NCBI GenBank assembly: GCA_017938285.1
Contig: JAGBBW010000026.1
Location: 1-49,697 of the forward strand
Source of the DNA: Lachnospiraceae bacterium
GTDB taxonomy: Bacteria > Bacillota > Clostridia > Lachnospirales > Lachnospiraceae
Direction of reading: 5' to 3'
DNA length: 49,697 nucleotides
Below, one piece after another: positions 40,127-48,326 of this stretch. The translations under genes and the position numbers were made by a program. Position 1 is the first letter of the stretch. Each line of letters opens with the position of its first letter. Below the pieces are notes generated by a model. The model made no database searches, was not told the origin of the DNA, and saw only the letters and a program-made list of their open reading frames with translations.

Positions 40127-40654
40127 ATGCCAAAGATTATCGAAGGAGCCAGAGGGAAGATTCTGGCAAATGCAAAGCGGAGACTGTTTGAGAAAGGATA
40201 CCAGCATTTATCACTGCGTGAGGTGGCAAAAGAAAGTGGAATTGCAACCGGAACGATTTACAACTATTTTGCAAATAAGGATTACCTGATTGCAAATATT
40301 ATGCTGGAAGACTGGAATGTGGCAGTACAGAAGATGGAGGAATACTGTCAGTCTGCACAGACAGTGAAGGAAGGTGTTCTTGGAATCTGTCAGTCGATTC
40401 AGGAGTTTAGTGGAATTTATGATTCCATCTGGCAGCAGCCGTCCGTGGCAGCAGCGGCAACTCCGGACATGGAGCATCGCCATGAATTCCTGATTCATCA
40501 GATGAAGGAAAAAATAGACAGTCTGCTGGAAAACAAGGGATACGGAGATAAGAAGGAATTCAACGTACTGATTGCGGAACTGGTTCTTGCCGCTAATGGC
40601 AGAAAAGAGGTGGTGAACCAGCTGGAAACCTTACTGGAGCGGTTATATCCATAA
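40127..40654 (+). CDS. TetR/AcrR-family transcriptional regulator
   Basis: The 175-residue protein starts behind AAAGGAAG. Its N-terminal helix-turn-helix (about residues 10-55) reads ILANAKRRLFEKGYQHLSLREVAKESG in two parts, ending in the IATGTIYNYFANKDYLI recognition segment. The C-terminal ligand and dimer region is short (about 115 residues). It presumably represses its own promoter through the palindrome just upstream. The only other nearby target candidates are the chemoreceptor genes on either side; no efflux pump or enzyme gene adjoins it. Confidence 0.93.
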   Translation: MPKIIEGARGKILANAKRRLFEKGYQHLSLREVAKESGIATGTIYNYFANKDYLIANIMLEDWNVAVQKMEEYCQSAQTVKEGVLGICQSIQEFSGIYDSIWQQPSVAAAATPDMEHRHEFLIHQMKEKIDSLLENKGYGDKKEFNVLIAELVLAANGRKEVVNQLETLLERLYP

Positions 40655-40735
40655 AATAACAGGAAAACAATTAACCGGACCAAATTTGCTATTAAGAAAC
40701 CGCTGCATGAAAGAACCGTATAAAAGAAAAACAAG

Positions 40736-40776
40736 GGGATAAGGTTCAAAAATATGAACTTTATCCCTTCGTTTTT
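40736..40776 (+). terminator. Terminator after the tetR-type gene
   Basis: GGGATAAGGTTCA (40736-40748) and TGAACTTTATCCC (40755-40767) pair over 13 bp with one G-T pair, followed by TTCGTTTTT. Confidence 0.85.
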
Positions 40777-40787
40777 ATGAATATGGC

Positions 40788-40816
40788 TTGCCATCTGGTA
40801 AGTTGTCTGATAAAAT
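40788..40816 (+). promoter_or_regulatory. Promoter of the second multi-TM chemoreceptor gene
   Basis: TTGCCA (40788-40793), a 17-bp spacer and TAAAAT (40811-40816) with an extended TG. The leader before ATG 40889 is about 65 bases. Confidence 0.65.
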
Positions 40817-40888
40817 AAAACTTGTACAGAGTTTTTATTAACCAAGAAAGGTTTATGCAGATGCATAACGGAAAATGAGGTAGAAGGT

Positions 40889-42355
40889 ATGGAAACAAAT
40901 CAGACAAAAATGCCCGTAACACCAGAAAGAATTTACAAAATTATGATGATTGTGACGTTTGGCGTGGCGGGTATCTTCTTTTTGAAGAATCTTCTGGGCA
41001 GAAGCCTGCAGGGAGCATTGGTTATTGGTATCTGTTTATTTTTATTTGCGGCTGCCATTTTTGTAATGCAGAAAATGAAGGTGTCAGCAAAAAAACAGCA
41101 GCTGGTCATGAGCATCGGTCTGGTGCTGGTTGTGTTTATGATTTCGATGAACAGTGGTGATTTCTTAAGTGATGACTTTATTCTGTTTCTGGCGGTAATT
41201 GCACTGAGTGGTATGTATCTGGAGCCATCTTATACTATCTGTCAGGGGATACTGTGTACAGCACTTCTGATTCTGCTGAATGTGCTTCATCCGGAAAAGG
41301 CAGACCCGATGGGACAGTATATTATGTGTATTGTCTGCTTTGATGTGGCAGTGATGATTATGTATCTTCTGATTAAGCGTGGTCGTGCTTACATTGAACT
41401 TGGCAATGAACGTGCGGAGCAGGCGGAGCGTCTGTTAGCTTCCATTAAACAGGTGGGAGAAGAACTGGATGCCAATTATGAAGAATCTTCCCGGCGGATT
41501 GTGGGGATGTCAGAGGTAAATGACAGTCTGAACGGCAATGTAACGGAACTTAGAAAAGGTTCTGTGTCAGTGACGGATGGAACAAGGGAAGCAGAACAGG
41601 CCTGTCTGGATGCCATGAACCAGGTAGCGGTAACGCAGGAGCAGATTGGTGCTTTGAATGGTGCCGTACGGAATGTGGAAACAGCACTGGATGAGAACCG
41701 CGCCAATATGCGTGCCATGTCCAAGAAGATGTTAAAAGTGCAGAAGGAAGTCAGTGAAGTGACAGATGTATTTTCCTTATTGCAGAAACAGATAGAAGAG
41801 ATTTCCATGGTAACGGAGCAGTTGACCAGTATTGCAAACAGTACCCAGATGCTGGCGCTGAATGCTTCGATTGAGGCAGCCAGAGCCGGACAGTCCGGAG
41901 CGGGCTTTGCCGTTGTAGCAGCAAAGGTACAGGATCTGGCAATTGACAGTACGAAGTGTTCCAACCAGGTTGTGCGTATTGTAAATGAAATGCAGGTGCA
42001 GATAGAGGAAACCGGTCGGGAGCTGGAAGAGAGTGTTGCGGCGATAGAAGATTCGGTTGCGGCAATGGACAGTCTGGAAACCGGTACTGCCGGACTGACG
42101 ACACAGTTTGGTTCCCTGTATGAAAGTATTGATGCGCAGAACCAGAATGTGAAAAAGGTGGATGCTATTTTTGGCGGTCTGAGGGATCGCGTTCTGGAAA
42201 TGGGTGCGTATGCGAAAGAAAACCAGGAAATGGTAGACTCCATTGTAACGGTTACGGCGTCCTACAGGGAATATGTCAGTCATATTGTGGAGGATACCAA
42301 GCAGATTCATAACCTGTCAGCAGATATGCTGGAGACTTCCGAGGAAATCTGGTAG
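40889..42355 (+). CDS. Methyl-accepting chemotaxis protein with multi-TM N-terminus and no outside domain
   Basis: The 488-residue protein has about six hydrophobic helices in residues 15-165 with very short loops, no HAMP signature, and then a coiled-coil signalling domain with tip [20 protein letters not shown]. In place of the usual AGRGF the tip reads SGAGF. Receptors with a membrane-embedded sensor may respond to membrane state, small hydrophobic molecules or temperature-like cues. The C-terminus (residues ETSEEIW) has no CheR/CheB tether pentapeptide. It has its own promoter and a strong terminator shared with the convergent ABC genes. Confidence 0.9.
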   Translation: METNQTKMPVTPERIYKIMMIVTFGVAGIFFLKNLLGRSLQGALVIGICLFLFAAAIFVMQKMKVSAKKQQLVMSIGLVLVVFMISMNSGDFLSDDFILFLAVIALSGMYLEPSYTICQGILCTALLILLNVLHPEKADPMGQYIMCIVCFDVAVMIMYLLIKRGRAYIELGNERAEQAERLLASIKQVGEELDANYEESSRRIVGMSEVNDSLNGNVTELRKGSVSVTDGTREAEQACLDAMNQVAVTQEQIGALNGAVRNVETALDENRANMRAMSKKMLKVQKEVSEVTDVFSLLQKQIEEISMVTEQLTSIANSTQMLALNASIEAARAGQSGAGFAVVAAKVQDLAIDSTKCSNQVVRIVNEMQVQIEETGRELEESVAAIEDSVAAMDSLETGTAGLTTQFGSLYESIDAQNQNVKKVDAIFGGLRDRVLEMGAYAKENQEMVDSIVTVTASYREYVSHIVEDTKQIHNLSADMLETSEEIW

Positions 42356-42384
42356 GACGAAATGGAATAGTTACAACTTGACAA

Positions 42385-42425
42385 AAAATCCCGGCCGCTT
42401 TCGGGGAGAGCGCAGCCGGGATTTT
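42385..42425. terminator. Strong bidirectional terminator
   Basis: AAAATCCCGGC (42385-42395) and GCCGGGATTTT (42415-42425) form a perfect 11-bp stem with an inner CGCT/AGCG pair and A/T tracts on both sides. It serves both the chemoreceptor gene and the convergent amino-acid ABC operon. A second small hairpin, ATAAGAGC/GCTCTTAT (42452/42471), overlaps the end of the ATPase gene. Confidence 0.85.
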
Positions 42426-42474
42426 CGCTTAAAAAGCGGTTCTGTATGTTGATAAGAGCAGTACGAGGAAGCTC

Positions 42475-43305
42475 TTATAACACCTTGGATAAAAAGTCGC
42501 GCAGTCTGGGATGCTTCGGATTACCGAAAAATTCCTCCGGTGGTGCGCTCTCTAAAATCTGGCCGCCGTCAATAAACAGCACCCGGTTGGCAACCTCTCT
42601 TGCAAAGCCCATTTCATGGGTTACAATAATCATGGTCATGCCTTCCTTTGCCAGGTCTTTCATCAGATCCAGAACTTCGCCTACCATTTCCGGGTCGAGA
42701 GCCGAGGTCGGTTCATCGAATAAAATAACATCCGGGTTCATGGCGAGGGCACGGACAATGGCAACACGCTGCTTCTGGCCGCCGGAGAGGGTGGATGGGT
42801 AAACATCTGCCTTTTCCTTCAGACCGATACGGTCTAACAATGCCAGGGCATTTTCTTTTGCCTTTTGTTTAATCTGAGCTTTATCGGTGGTAACCGGTGA
42901 AAGCTCTTTCTTCATTTTACTACTTCGAAACAGATTCGTCAACTTGATAATCGAATTTTGTCGTTTCGTTTTTTTCAAATCCGCAAGACCTATGTGGACC
43001 GGTGCCAGCATAATGTTTTCAATGACGGTTTTATTGTTAAACAGATTGAAATGCTGGAATACCATGCCCATATGTCTGCGGTGGATATTAATGTCAACTT
43101 TGAAATCGGCGATGTCTACACCATTGAAAATAATCTGACCGCCAGTCGGATCCTCCATGCAGTTTAAGCAGCGCAGAAATGTACTTTTTCCGGAGCCGGA
43201 AGGACCAATCACACACATGATGTCGCCTTTATTGATTTTGACATTGATACCATTTAAAACGTTGTGTTCGCCAAAGCTTTTCTGTAAATTAATGACGTCG
43301 ATCAC
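42475..43305 (-). CDS. Polar amino-acid ABC transporter ATP-binding protein (GlnQ type)
   Basis: The 276-residue ATPase has Walker [10 protein letters not shown] (34-42), Q-loop VFQHFNLF, signature LSGGQKQR, Walker [15 protein letters not shown] and H-loop IVTHEMGFA. It is about 35 residues longer than usual GlnQ proteins, owing to a basic insertion between the Q-loop region and the signature helix (around residues 108-150, [20 protein letters not shown]). This insert would lie on the helical subdomain that faces the permease. Its start overlaps the permease end by 17 bases, so the two are coupled. Confidence 0.93.
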   Translation of the reverse strand: MIDVINLQKSFGEHNVLNGINVKINKGDIMCVIGPSGSGKSTFLRCLNCMEDPTGGQIIFNGVDIADFKVDINIHRRHMGMVFQHFNLFNNKTVIENIMLAPVHIGLADLKKTKRQNSIIKLTNLFRSSKMKKELSPVTTDKAQIKQKAKENALALLDRIGLKEKADVYPSTLSGGQKQRVAIVRALAMNPDVILFDEPTSALDPEMVGEVLDLMKDLAKEGMTMIIVTHEMGFAREVANRVLFIDGGQILESAPPEEFFGNPKHPRLRDFLSKVL

Positions 43306-43999
43306 TTTTCCTTAAGCTCCTTTCCATCAGTTTGATTCCGGCACTGATAATCAGTACGAGAATAATATAAATCAGAGCCATGACAAGGTAAGGCACCATA
43401 AATTCATAACTGTTGCTTCCGATATTACTGAAAGCAACATAAAGGTCCAGGGCACCAACAAAGCTGACTACCGAAGTTTCTTTAATTAAGGCAATAAATT
43501 CATTTCCCATGGTTGGAAGAATGTTTTTGACTGCCTGTGGAATTACAATTTTTAACATCGTGGTCCAGTAACCAAGACCAACGGCCCGGCCGGCTTCCAT
43601 CTGTCCATGGTCTACGGAAAGAATACCGCTGCGCATGATTTCAGAAATATAGGCACCGCTGTTGAAACCAAATACCAGAATGGCAACGTTGACGCCGCTG
43701 ATGCGCACGCCAAGCAGTGGAAGCAGTACATAATAGAAAACAAGTAACTGGACTACAATCGGGGTGCCACGGAACAGACCGACATAAAAACTGCACAGTC
43801 CGTTTAAAATGCGCGGCAGCACCTTATATTTTGGAATGACACGGACAATGGCGATGATGGTACCGATAATAATACCAATTACCAGACCGAGAACCGCAAT
43901 CAGAAGTGTATTCTGTAAACCGTTTAATACTTTTACATAGCCATTCTGGTTGATGAAAACATCCAGAAATGTGTCGATTTTCTTTGCAAAATCTCCCAT
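43289..43999 (-). CDS. Polar amino-acid ABC transporter permease
   Basis: The start is ATG at 43999 (minus strand) with AAAGAGGT upstream; the longer frame would run into the binding-protein gene. The 236-residue protein has five helices. The HisM/GlnP permease signature includes [13 protein letters not shown] and the EAA-like loop [24 protein letters not shown]. It would form a homodimeric channel for an amino acid together with the ATPase downstream. Confidence 0.93.
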   Translation of the reverse strand: MGDFAKKIDTFLDVFINQNGYVKVLNGLQNTLLIAVLGLVIGIIIGTIIAIVRVIPKYKVLPRILNGLCSFYVGLFRGTPIVVQLLVFYYVLLPLLGVRISGVNVAILVFGFNSGAYISEIMRSGILSVDHGQMEAGRAVGLGYWTTMLKIVIPQAVKNILPTMGNEFIALIKETSVVSFVGALDLYVAFSNIGSNSYEFMVPYLVMALIYIILVLIISAGIKLMERSLRKSDRRH

Positions 44000-44015
44000 G
44001 AATACCTCTTTCTGC

Positions 44016-44861
44016 TTACTGCATGTTGTTAATGGCTTCTGTAATGCAGGCTGCTGGAGCGGAATCAATGATAACGTAATCCAGGTTTCCGTTTAATAAA
44101 TCCTGGACTGCCAGGGAACCGTTCTTATAGCCTATGCTTGTAACAGGGAAACCGTCAAAGCCCCAGTCAGCATCCCCCTCTACATAGAACTGTCCGGTAG
44201 TACCGGTCTGTACACCAATTTTTGTATTGGTGTCTTTGGCTGCAAGGATGGCTTCTACATCAGCAGCAGTTTTGCAGTTGTCGAATTCGGTGTTGTCAGA
44301 CTTTACAATAATTTTCTGGGAAGCACTGTAGTAGGAGGTGGAGAAAGTAACATATTCTTCACGTTCCGGCTTTACGGTAAGACCTGCCATGGCAATATCA
44401 CACTTCTGCTGTCCAACGGATAAGCAGACAGCGTCAAAGTCCATGTTCTGGATAACCAGTTCCTGTCCCAGATAGTCTGCCAGGGCAGCGGCAATTTCCA
44501 TGTCAATGCCGTAGTAGCTGTCACCTTTCATATATTCGAAAGGCTCAAAAGCTGCATTGGTGGCAATAACCAGCTGATCCTTGCTGGTATCCAGGGTAGC
44601 AGAAGTAACTGCCTTTGGAGTGCCGTCACCAAAATAGTTGTTGCAGATTGCATCAAAAGTACCATTACTCTGGATTTCTGCGATGAAGGCATTTACGGAA
44701 GTTAATAATTCCGGCTGGGTTTTATCCACACCAAATGCATATTCTTCATTTGTTAATTCAATTTCGATTACCTTTGCGGTAACTGTCTCTTTGGAGCCGC
44801 AGCCTGCGAAAGTGCCGATGGCAAGAACTGCGGAAAGGACAAATGCGATTAATTTTTTCAT
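44016..44861 (-). CDS. Amino-acid-binding lipoprotein (family 3), apparently circularly permuted
   Basis: ATG at 44861 with AAGGAGAG upstream gives lipobox FAGC (Cys21) and a 281-residue product. After the signal, residues about 31-78 (VIEIELTNEEYAFGVDKTQP through IQSNGTFDAICNNYFGDG) look like the C-terminal end of a family-3 binding protein, where a 'YAIAV...ELL..IN..I.EL...GTFD.I..KYFG' block is normal. Then, after a linker, the canonical N-terminal start follows (DQLVIATNAAFEPFEY..., IAMAGLTVKPEREEYVTFS). The chain ends right after VIIDSAPAACITEAINNMQ, exactly where that block would be expected. The pieces are all present but in rotated order. It delivers a polar amino acid to the permease; the ligand is unknown. 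Confidence 0.88.
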   Translation of the reverse strand: MKKLIAFVLSAVLAIGTFAGCGSKETVTAKVIEIELTNEEYAFGVDKTQPELLTSVNAFIAEIQSNGTFDAICNNYFGDGTPKAVTSATLDTSKDQLVIATNAAFEPFEYMKGDSYYGIDMEIAAALADYLGQELVIQNMDFDAVCLSVGQQKCDIAMAGLTVKPEREEYVTFSTSYYSASQKIIVKSDNTEFDNCKTAADVEAILAAKDTNTKIGVQTGTTGQFYVEGDADWGFDGFPVTSIGYKNGSLAVQDLLNGNLDYVIIDSAPAACITEAINNMQ

Positions 44862-45145
44862 AAGAACTCTCCTTTTCTTAAACTGTATTTTTATACTGCA
44901 TGGTGCATAATATATCATAAGAAACGACAAAAAGCAAGGGGAATTGTTGTTTCTGCCGGACGCAGCCATGAAGAATAATGACAGGCATACTGTTTTGTGT
45001 GGCTACGTTCGCCAGGAGCGGACAGGTGTGTCAGAGATGTCGGACATTTGGATATTTTCTTTCAGAAAACTGCCGCCAGGGATTGGCATGAGCAAAAGGT
45101 AACAACATTAATTGGAAGAGTAACAGAAGAATTCTTGGAAAAGAA
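44862..45145. other. Divergent intergenic region
   Basis: Apart from the minus-strand promoter at 44909-44937 and the plus-strand promoter beginning at 45146, I see no gene, stable hairpin or known riboswitch here. A short open frame (about 48 codons from 44968) lacks a ribosome site and recognisable content. Confidence 0.5.
44909..44937 (-). promoter_or_regulatory. Promoter of the amino-acid ABC operon
   Basis: On the minus strand, TTGCTT (44937-44932) and TATATT (44914-44909) are 17 bp apart with an extended TG. The leader is about 40 bases. Confidence 0.5.
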
Positions 45146-45174
45146 TTGACGAATGGACGGGAATGCGTTAAAAT
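45146..45174 (+). promoter_or_regulatory. Promoter of the PurF-like/chemoreceptor pair
   Basis: TTGACG (45146-45151), a 17-bp spacer and TAAAAT (45169-45174). The leader is about 45 bases, ending in AGGAGG at 45213. Confidence 0.65.
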
Positions 45175-45224
45175 TTATGTTAGTATGGGGTAAAATTTTA
45201 TGAACATATTTCAGGAGGCTCATC

Positions 45225-46628
45225 ATGGGTGGTTTTTTTGCAGTTGCATCAAAGGAATCCTGCGTTATGGATTTATTTTTCGGGACAGACTATCATTCCC
45301 ATCTGGGAACAAAGCGTGGCGGTATGGCTGTGTATGGAAAGAAAGGCTTTGACCGTGCCATACACAACATTCAGAATTCCCCGTTTCGTACCAAGTTTGA
45401 ATGGGATGTGGAGGAATTGGAAGGAAATCTTGGAATTGGCTGTATTTCCGATTTTGAACCGCAGCCGCTGTTAGTGCATTCCCATCTGGGCAGTTTTGCA
45501 GTTACAACGGTTGGACGTATTAATAATGTGGACGAACTGGTGAAAGAATGTTTTGAGTTTGGACATACCCATTTTCTTGAAATGAGCGGCGGCAATATTA
45601 ATCCGACAGAGATTACGGCGGCGCTGATTAATCAGAAGGGTTCCATTGCAGAAGGTCTTGCCAATGTGCAGGAAAAAGTAGATGGTTCCATGACGGTAAT
45701 TGTACTGACGCCGGAAGGAATTTATGCGTCCCGTGACCGCCTGGGCCGTACTCCTGTGATTATAGGAAAGAAAGAGGGAGCTTTTTGTGCTTCGTTTGAA
45801 AGTTTTGCCTATTTAAATCTTGGTTACCAGGATTATAAGGAACTGGGACCGGGAGAAATTGTATATATGACACCGGAAAGTGTGGAGACTGTAAAAGAGC
45901 CGGGCGAAGAGATGAAAATCTGCTCCTTCCTGTGGGTGTATTATGGTTATCCGACTTCCACTTACGAAGGTGTAAATGTGGAAAAGATGCGTTACGAGTG
46001 CGGACGGATGTTAGCAAAGCGGGATGACGCACAGCCGGACAGCGTTGCCGGGGTTCCGGATTCCGGTGTGCCGCATGCCATTGGTTATGCCAATGAATCC
46101 GGTATTCCGTATGAGAGACCGTTCATTAAGTATACACCAACCTGGCCGCGTTCCTTTATGCCGGCGAACCAGTCCCAGAGAAATCTGATTGCGAAGATGA
46201 AGCTGATTCCGGTGCATGAGCTGATTAAGGACAAGAAGCTTCTGCTGATTGACGACTCCATTGTGCGTGGTACCCAGTTAGGAGAAACAACGGAGTTTTT
46301 ATATGACAGCGGAGCGGAAGAGGTACATATCCGTACTGCCTGCCCGCCACTGTTGTATGGCTGTAAATATCTGAATTTTTCCCGTTCTTCTTCAGAGATG
46401 GATCTGATTACCAGACGTATCATCCAGAGAAGAGAGGGTGAGGTAACACCGGAGCTGTTAGAGGATTATGCAAATCCGGACAGCGAAAATTATAAGGCAA
46501 TGGTAGAGGAAATCCGCAAGGAACTGAACTTTACATCGCTGAAGTTCCACCGTCTGGATGATATGGTGGAGGCAATTGGCATTTCACCATGTAAGCTTTG
46601 TACATACTGCTGGAACGGAAAGGAATAA
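45225..46628 (+). CDS. PurF-like amidophosphoribosyltransferase lacking the N-terminal catalytic Cys
   Basis: The 467-residue protein has an Ntn-hydrolase (glutaminase-like) N-domain and a phosphoribosyltransferase C-domain with PRPP loop LLLIDDSIVRGTQ (D343, D344). Four cysteines match the iron-sulfur cluster ligands of Bacillus-type PurF: C233 (KICSFLWVYY), C373 (TACPP), C459 and C462 (KLCTYCW). The N-terminus is MGGFFAVAS, whereas active PurF begins MCG..., with Cys as nucleophile after Met removal. The start is fixed by AGGAGG at 45213, and no upstream in-frame Cys start exists. It therefore cannot hydrolyse glutamine in the usual way; it may use free ammonia or have another role. Similar MGGFF proteins occur in other Lachnospiraceae beside a true purF, from memory. 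Confidence 0.85.
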   Translation: MGGFFAVASKESCVMDLFFGTDYHSHLGTKRGGMAVYGKKGFDRAIHNIQNSPFRTKFEWDVEELEGNLGIGCISDFEPQPLLVHSHLGSFAVTTVGRINNVDELVKECFEFGHTHFLEMSGGNINPTEITAALINQKGSIAEGLANVQEKVDGSMTVIVLTPEGIYASRDRLGRTPVIIGKKEGAFCASFESFAYLNLGYQDYKELGPGEIVYMTPESVETVKEPGEEMKICSFLWVYYGYPTSTYEGVNVEKMRYECGRMLAKRDDAQPDSVAGVPDSGVPHAIGYANESGIPYERPFIKYTPTWPRSFMPANQSQRNLIAKMKLIPVHELIKDKKLLLIDDSIVRGTQLGETTEFLYDSGAEEVHIRTACPPLLYGCKYLNFSRSSSEMDLITRRIIQRREGEVTPELLEDYANPDSENYKAMVEEIRKELNFTSLKFHRLDDMVEAIGISPCKLCTYCWNGKE

Positions 46629-46651
46629 AACAAAAGAAGGAGGAAAGGTAT

Positions 46652-48154
46652 ATGGAGCAGGTTGGATTTAAGTTTGCTGACAAAGAAGCACAAATAAGAA
46701 AAATAAACCGTTTTCTGGTGCTGGGAGTACTGGTTTTCAGTATTATTACAGGTGGCATTGTACTGGGATCGTATCTGAGTCAGTTCCGGAGTCTTACGTA
46801 TCTGCTGATTCTGACTGCTATTATGGTAGTCTGCAACAGTATAAGTATTGTTATGTACAGAAAAAATCCGGAGAGTGCCAGAATACGTCTGGTTGCCCTG
46901 GCGGAAATTATGCTGGTTTCCCTTATGATAACGGCAGTGTATGAAAATGACTATATGCGTTTTATGCCAATTATACCTTTTATTGGCTGTCTGTTGTTTT
47001 ATGATGTGAAATTTTCCATGATAGGTTCGATTTATATTTCTGTAATGAACTGGGTGGTAATTGCGGGACGTATTTTTATACTGCATGAATTTACCGGTTC
47101 TGATGTGGAAAATAAGCTGACCTCCTGTCTGGTCATTACAGTCATGATGTTTATTGTGACGTATACGACGCTGGTGGGCAAGCGGTTTAATGAAGATTCA
47201 TTAAACCGGGTGAAAACGGATGCGGACAAGCAGAAGGCAATGGTGAATGATGTACTGCACATTGCAGAGCAGGTACGGAAGGATACGGAGCAGGCGATGG
47301 GCATTGTGGATGATTTGAAGGAGTCGGCAGAGGTGGTTCGCCATTCCGTCAATGATATCAGTGAAAGCACCAGCATGACAGCGGAAAACATTCAGACACA
47401 GACGATGATGACCCAGGATATCCAGGAAAATATTGAAAAGACCCTGGACCGGTCGGTACATATGGTAAAGGTGGCGGAGCGTTCCACCGAGTTAAATTCC
47501 AGCAATATGGAAATGGTGCAGGAATTAAAGAAGCAGGCAGATGTACTGGCGGCAACCAATACCCAGGTGGCAGCTTCCATGAAGCTGTTACAGGAAAATG
47601 TGGGCAGTGTAAAGAACATTACAAAGACCATTTTCGATATTTCTTCCCAGACTAACCTGCTGGCGCTGAATGCTTCCATTGAAAGTGCGAGAGCCGGAGA
47701 GGCAGGCCGTGGATTTGCGGTAGTAGCGGATCAGATCCGGGCACTTTCGGAGAATACAAGAAAAGAGACGGAACAGATTTCTGCCATTCTGGAGGAGCTG
47801 ACGAGAAATGCAGAGCAGACCGCAGAAGCAGTGGAAAAGTCGGTGGAAGTAAGTTCCGAGCAGGACCGCATGATTACCAGTGTGGCGGACCAGTTTGATG
47901 AAATGAACCAGAATGTGGGCCAGCTGGTGGGCGATATCGGGGAAATCGACAGTATGATTGAAAGCCTGTCCACAGCCAATAATCAGATTGTGGACAATAT
48001 TATGCAGCTGTCAGCAACGACCCAGGAGGTAACAGCGGCAGCGCAGCAGTCCACGGAGATTACCGAGCGGAATTATAAGGATTCGGTGGAGGCACAGAAG
48101 CTTCTGCATGGAGTAATGGAGAGTTCGCACCGGATGGATAAGTATATTGGGTAA
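46652..48154 (+). CDS. Methyl-accepting chemotaxis protein with multi-TM N-terminus
   Basis: ATG 46652 has AAGGAGGAAAGG upstream; the product is 500 residues. About six hydrophobic helices fill residues 20-190 without a sizeable outside domain or HAMP, followed by the signalling coiled coil with tip [20 protein letters not shown] (Ser instead of Ala after the Glu). It resembles the chemoreceptor at 40889 in design but not closely in sequence. It begins 23 bp after the PurF-like gene with no promoter between, so the two are likely co-transcribed. A terminator follows immediately. Confidence 0.9.
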   Translation: MEQVGFKFADKEAQIRKINRFLVLGVLVFSIITGGIVLGSYLSQFRSLTYLLILTAIMVVCNSISIVMYRKNPESARIRLVALAEIMLVSLMITAVYENDYMRFMPIIPFIGCLLFYDVKFSMIGSIYISVMNWVVIAGRIFILHEFTGSDVENKLTSCLVITVMMFIVTYTTLVGKRFNEDSLNRVKTDADKQKAMVNDVLHIAEQVRKDTEQAMGIVDDLKESAEVVRHSVNDISESTSMTAENIQTQTMMTQDIQENIEKTLDRSVHMVKVAERSTELNSSNMEMVQELKKQADVLAATNTQVAASMKLLQENVGSVKNITKTIFDISSQTNLLALNASIESARAGEAGRGFAVVADQIRALSENTRKETEQISAILEELTRNAEQTAEAVEKSVEVSSEQDRMITSVADQFDEMNQNVGQLVGDIGEIDSMIESLSTANNQIVDNIMQLSATTQEVTAAAQQSTEITERNYKDSVEAQKLLHGVMESSHRMDKYIG

Positions 48155-48162
48155 AAGAAGAA

Positions 48163-48186
48163 GGAGAGGGAAGCCTCTCCTTTTCT
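48163..48186 (+). terminator. Terminator after the PurF-like/chemoreceptor pair
   Basis: GGAGAGG (48163-48169) and CCTCTCC (48174-48180) with a 4-base loop, followed by TTTTCT. It is a compact, strong hairpin. Confidence 0.75.
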
Positions 48187-48248
48187 GATGCGTATGGTGC
48201 AGGGAGAAGGAATAATTCTAAAAAATTTAAAATGTTCCATTTTTGTTA

Positions 48249-48277
48249 TGGACATGTGGCAGTCCAGGTTATACAAT
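48249..48277 (+). promoter_or_regulatory. Possible promoter of the last operon
   Basis: TGGACA (48249-48254) and TACAAT (48272-48277) are 17 bp apart. The match is moderate, but the place, about 50 bases before the start codon, fits. Confidence 0.4.
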
Positions 48278-48326
48278 AGCGTGGTAAAGCATTACCAAAA
48301 AGAAGAAAAAAGCAGGAGTATACCAG

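Noticed and set aside
41476-42243. 255-codon minus-strand frame within a chemoreceptor gene
   Set aside because: Ser/Thr/Ala-rich shadow of a coiled-coil coding region; similar shadows lie opposite all four chemoreceptors.
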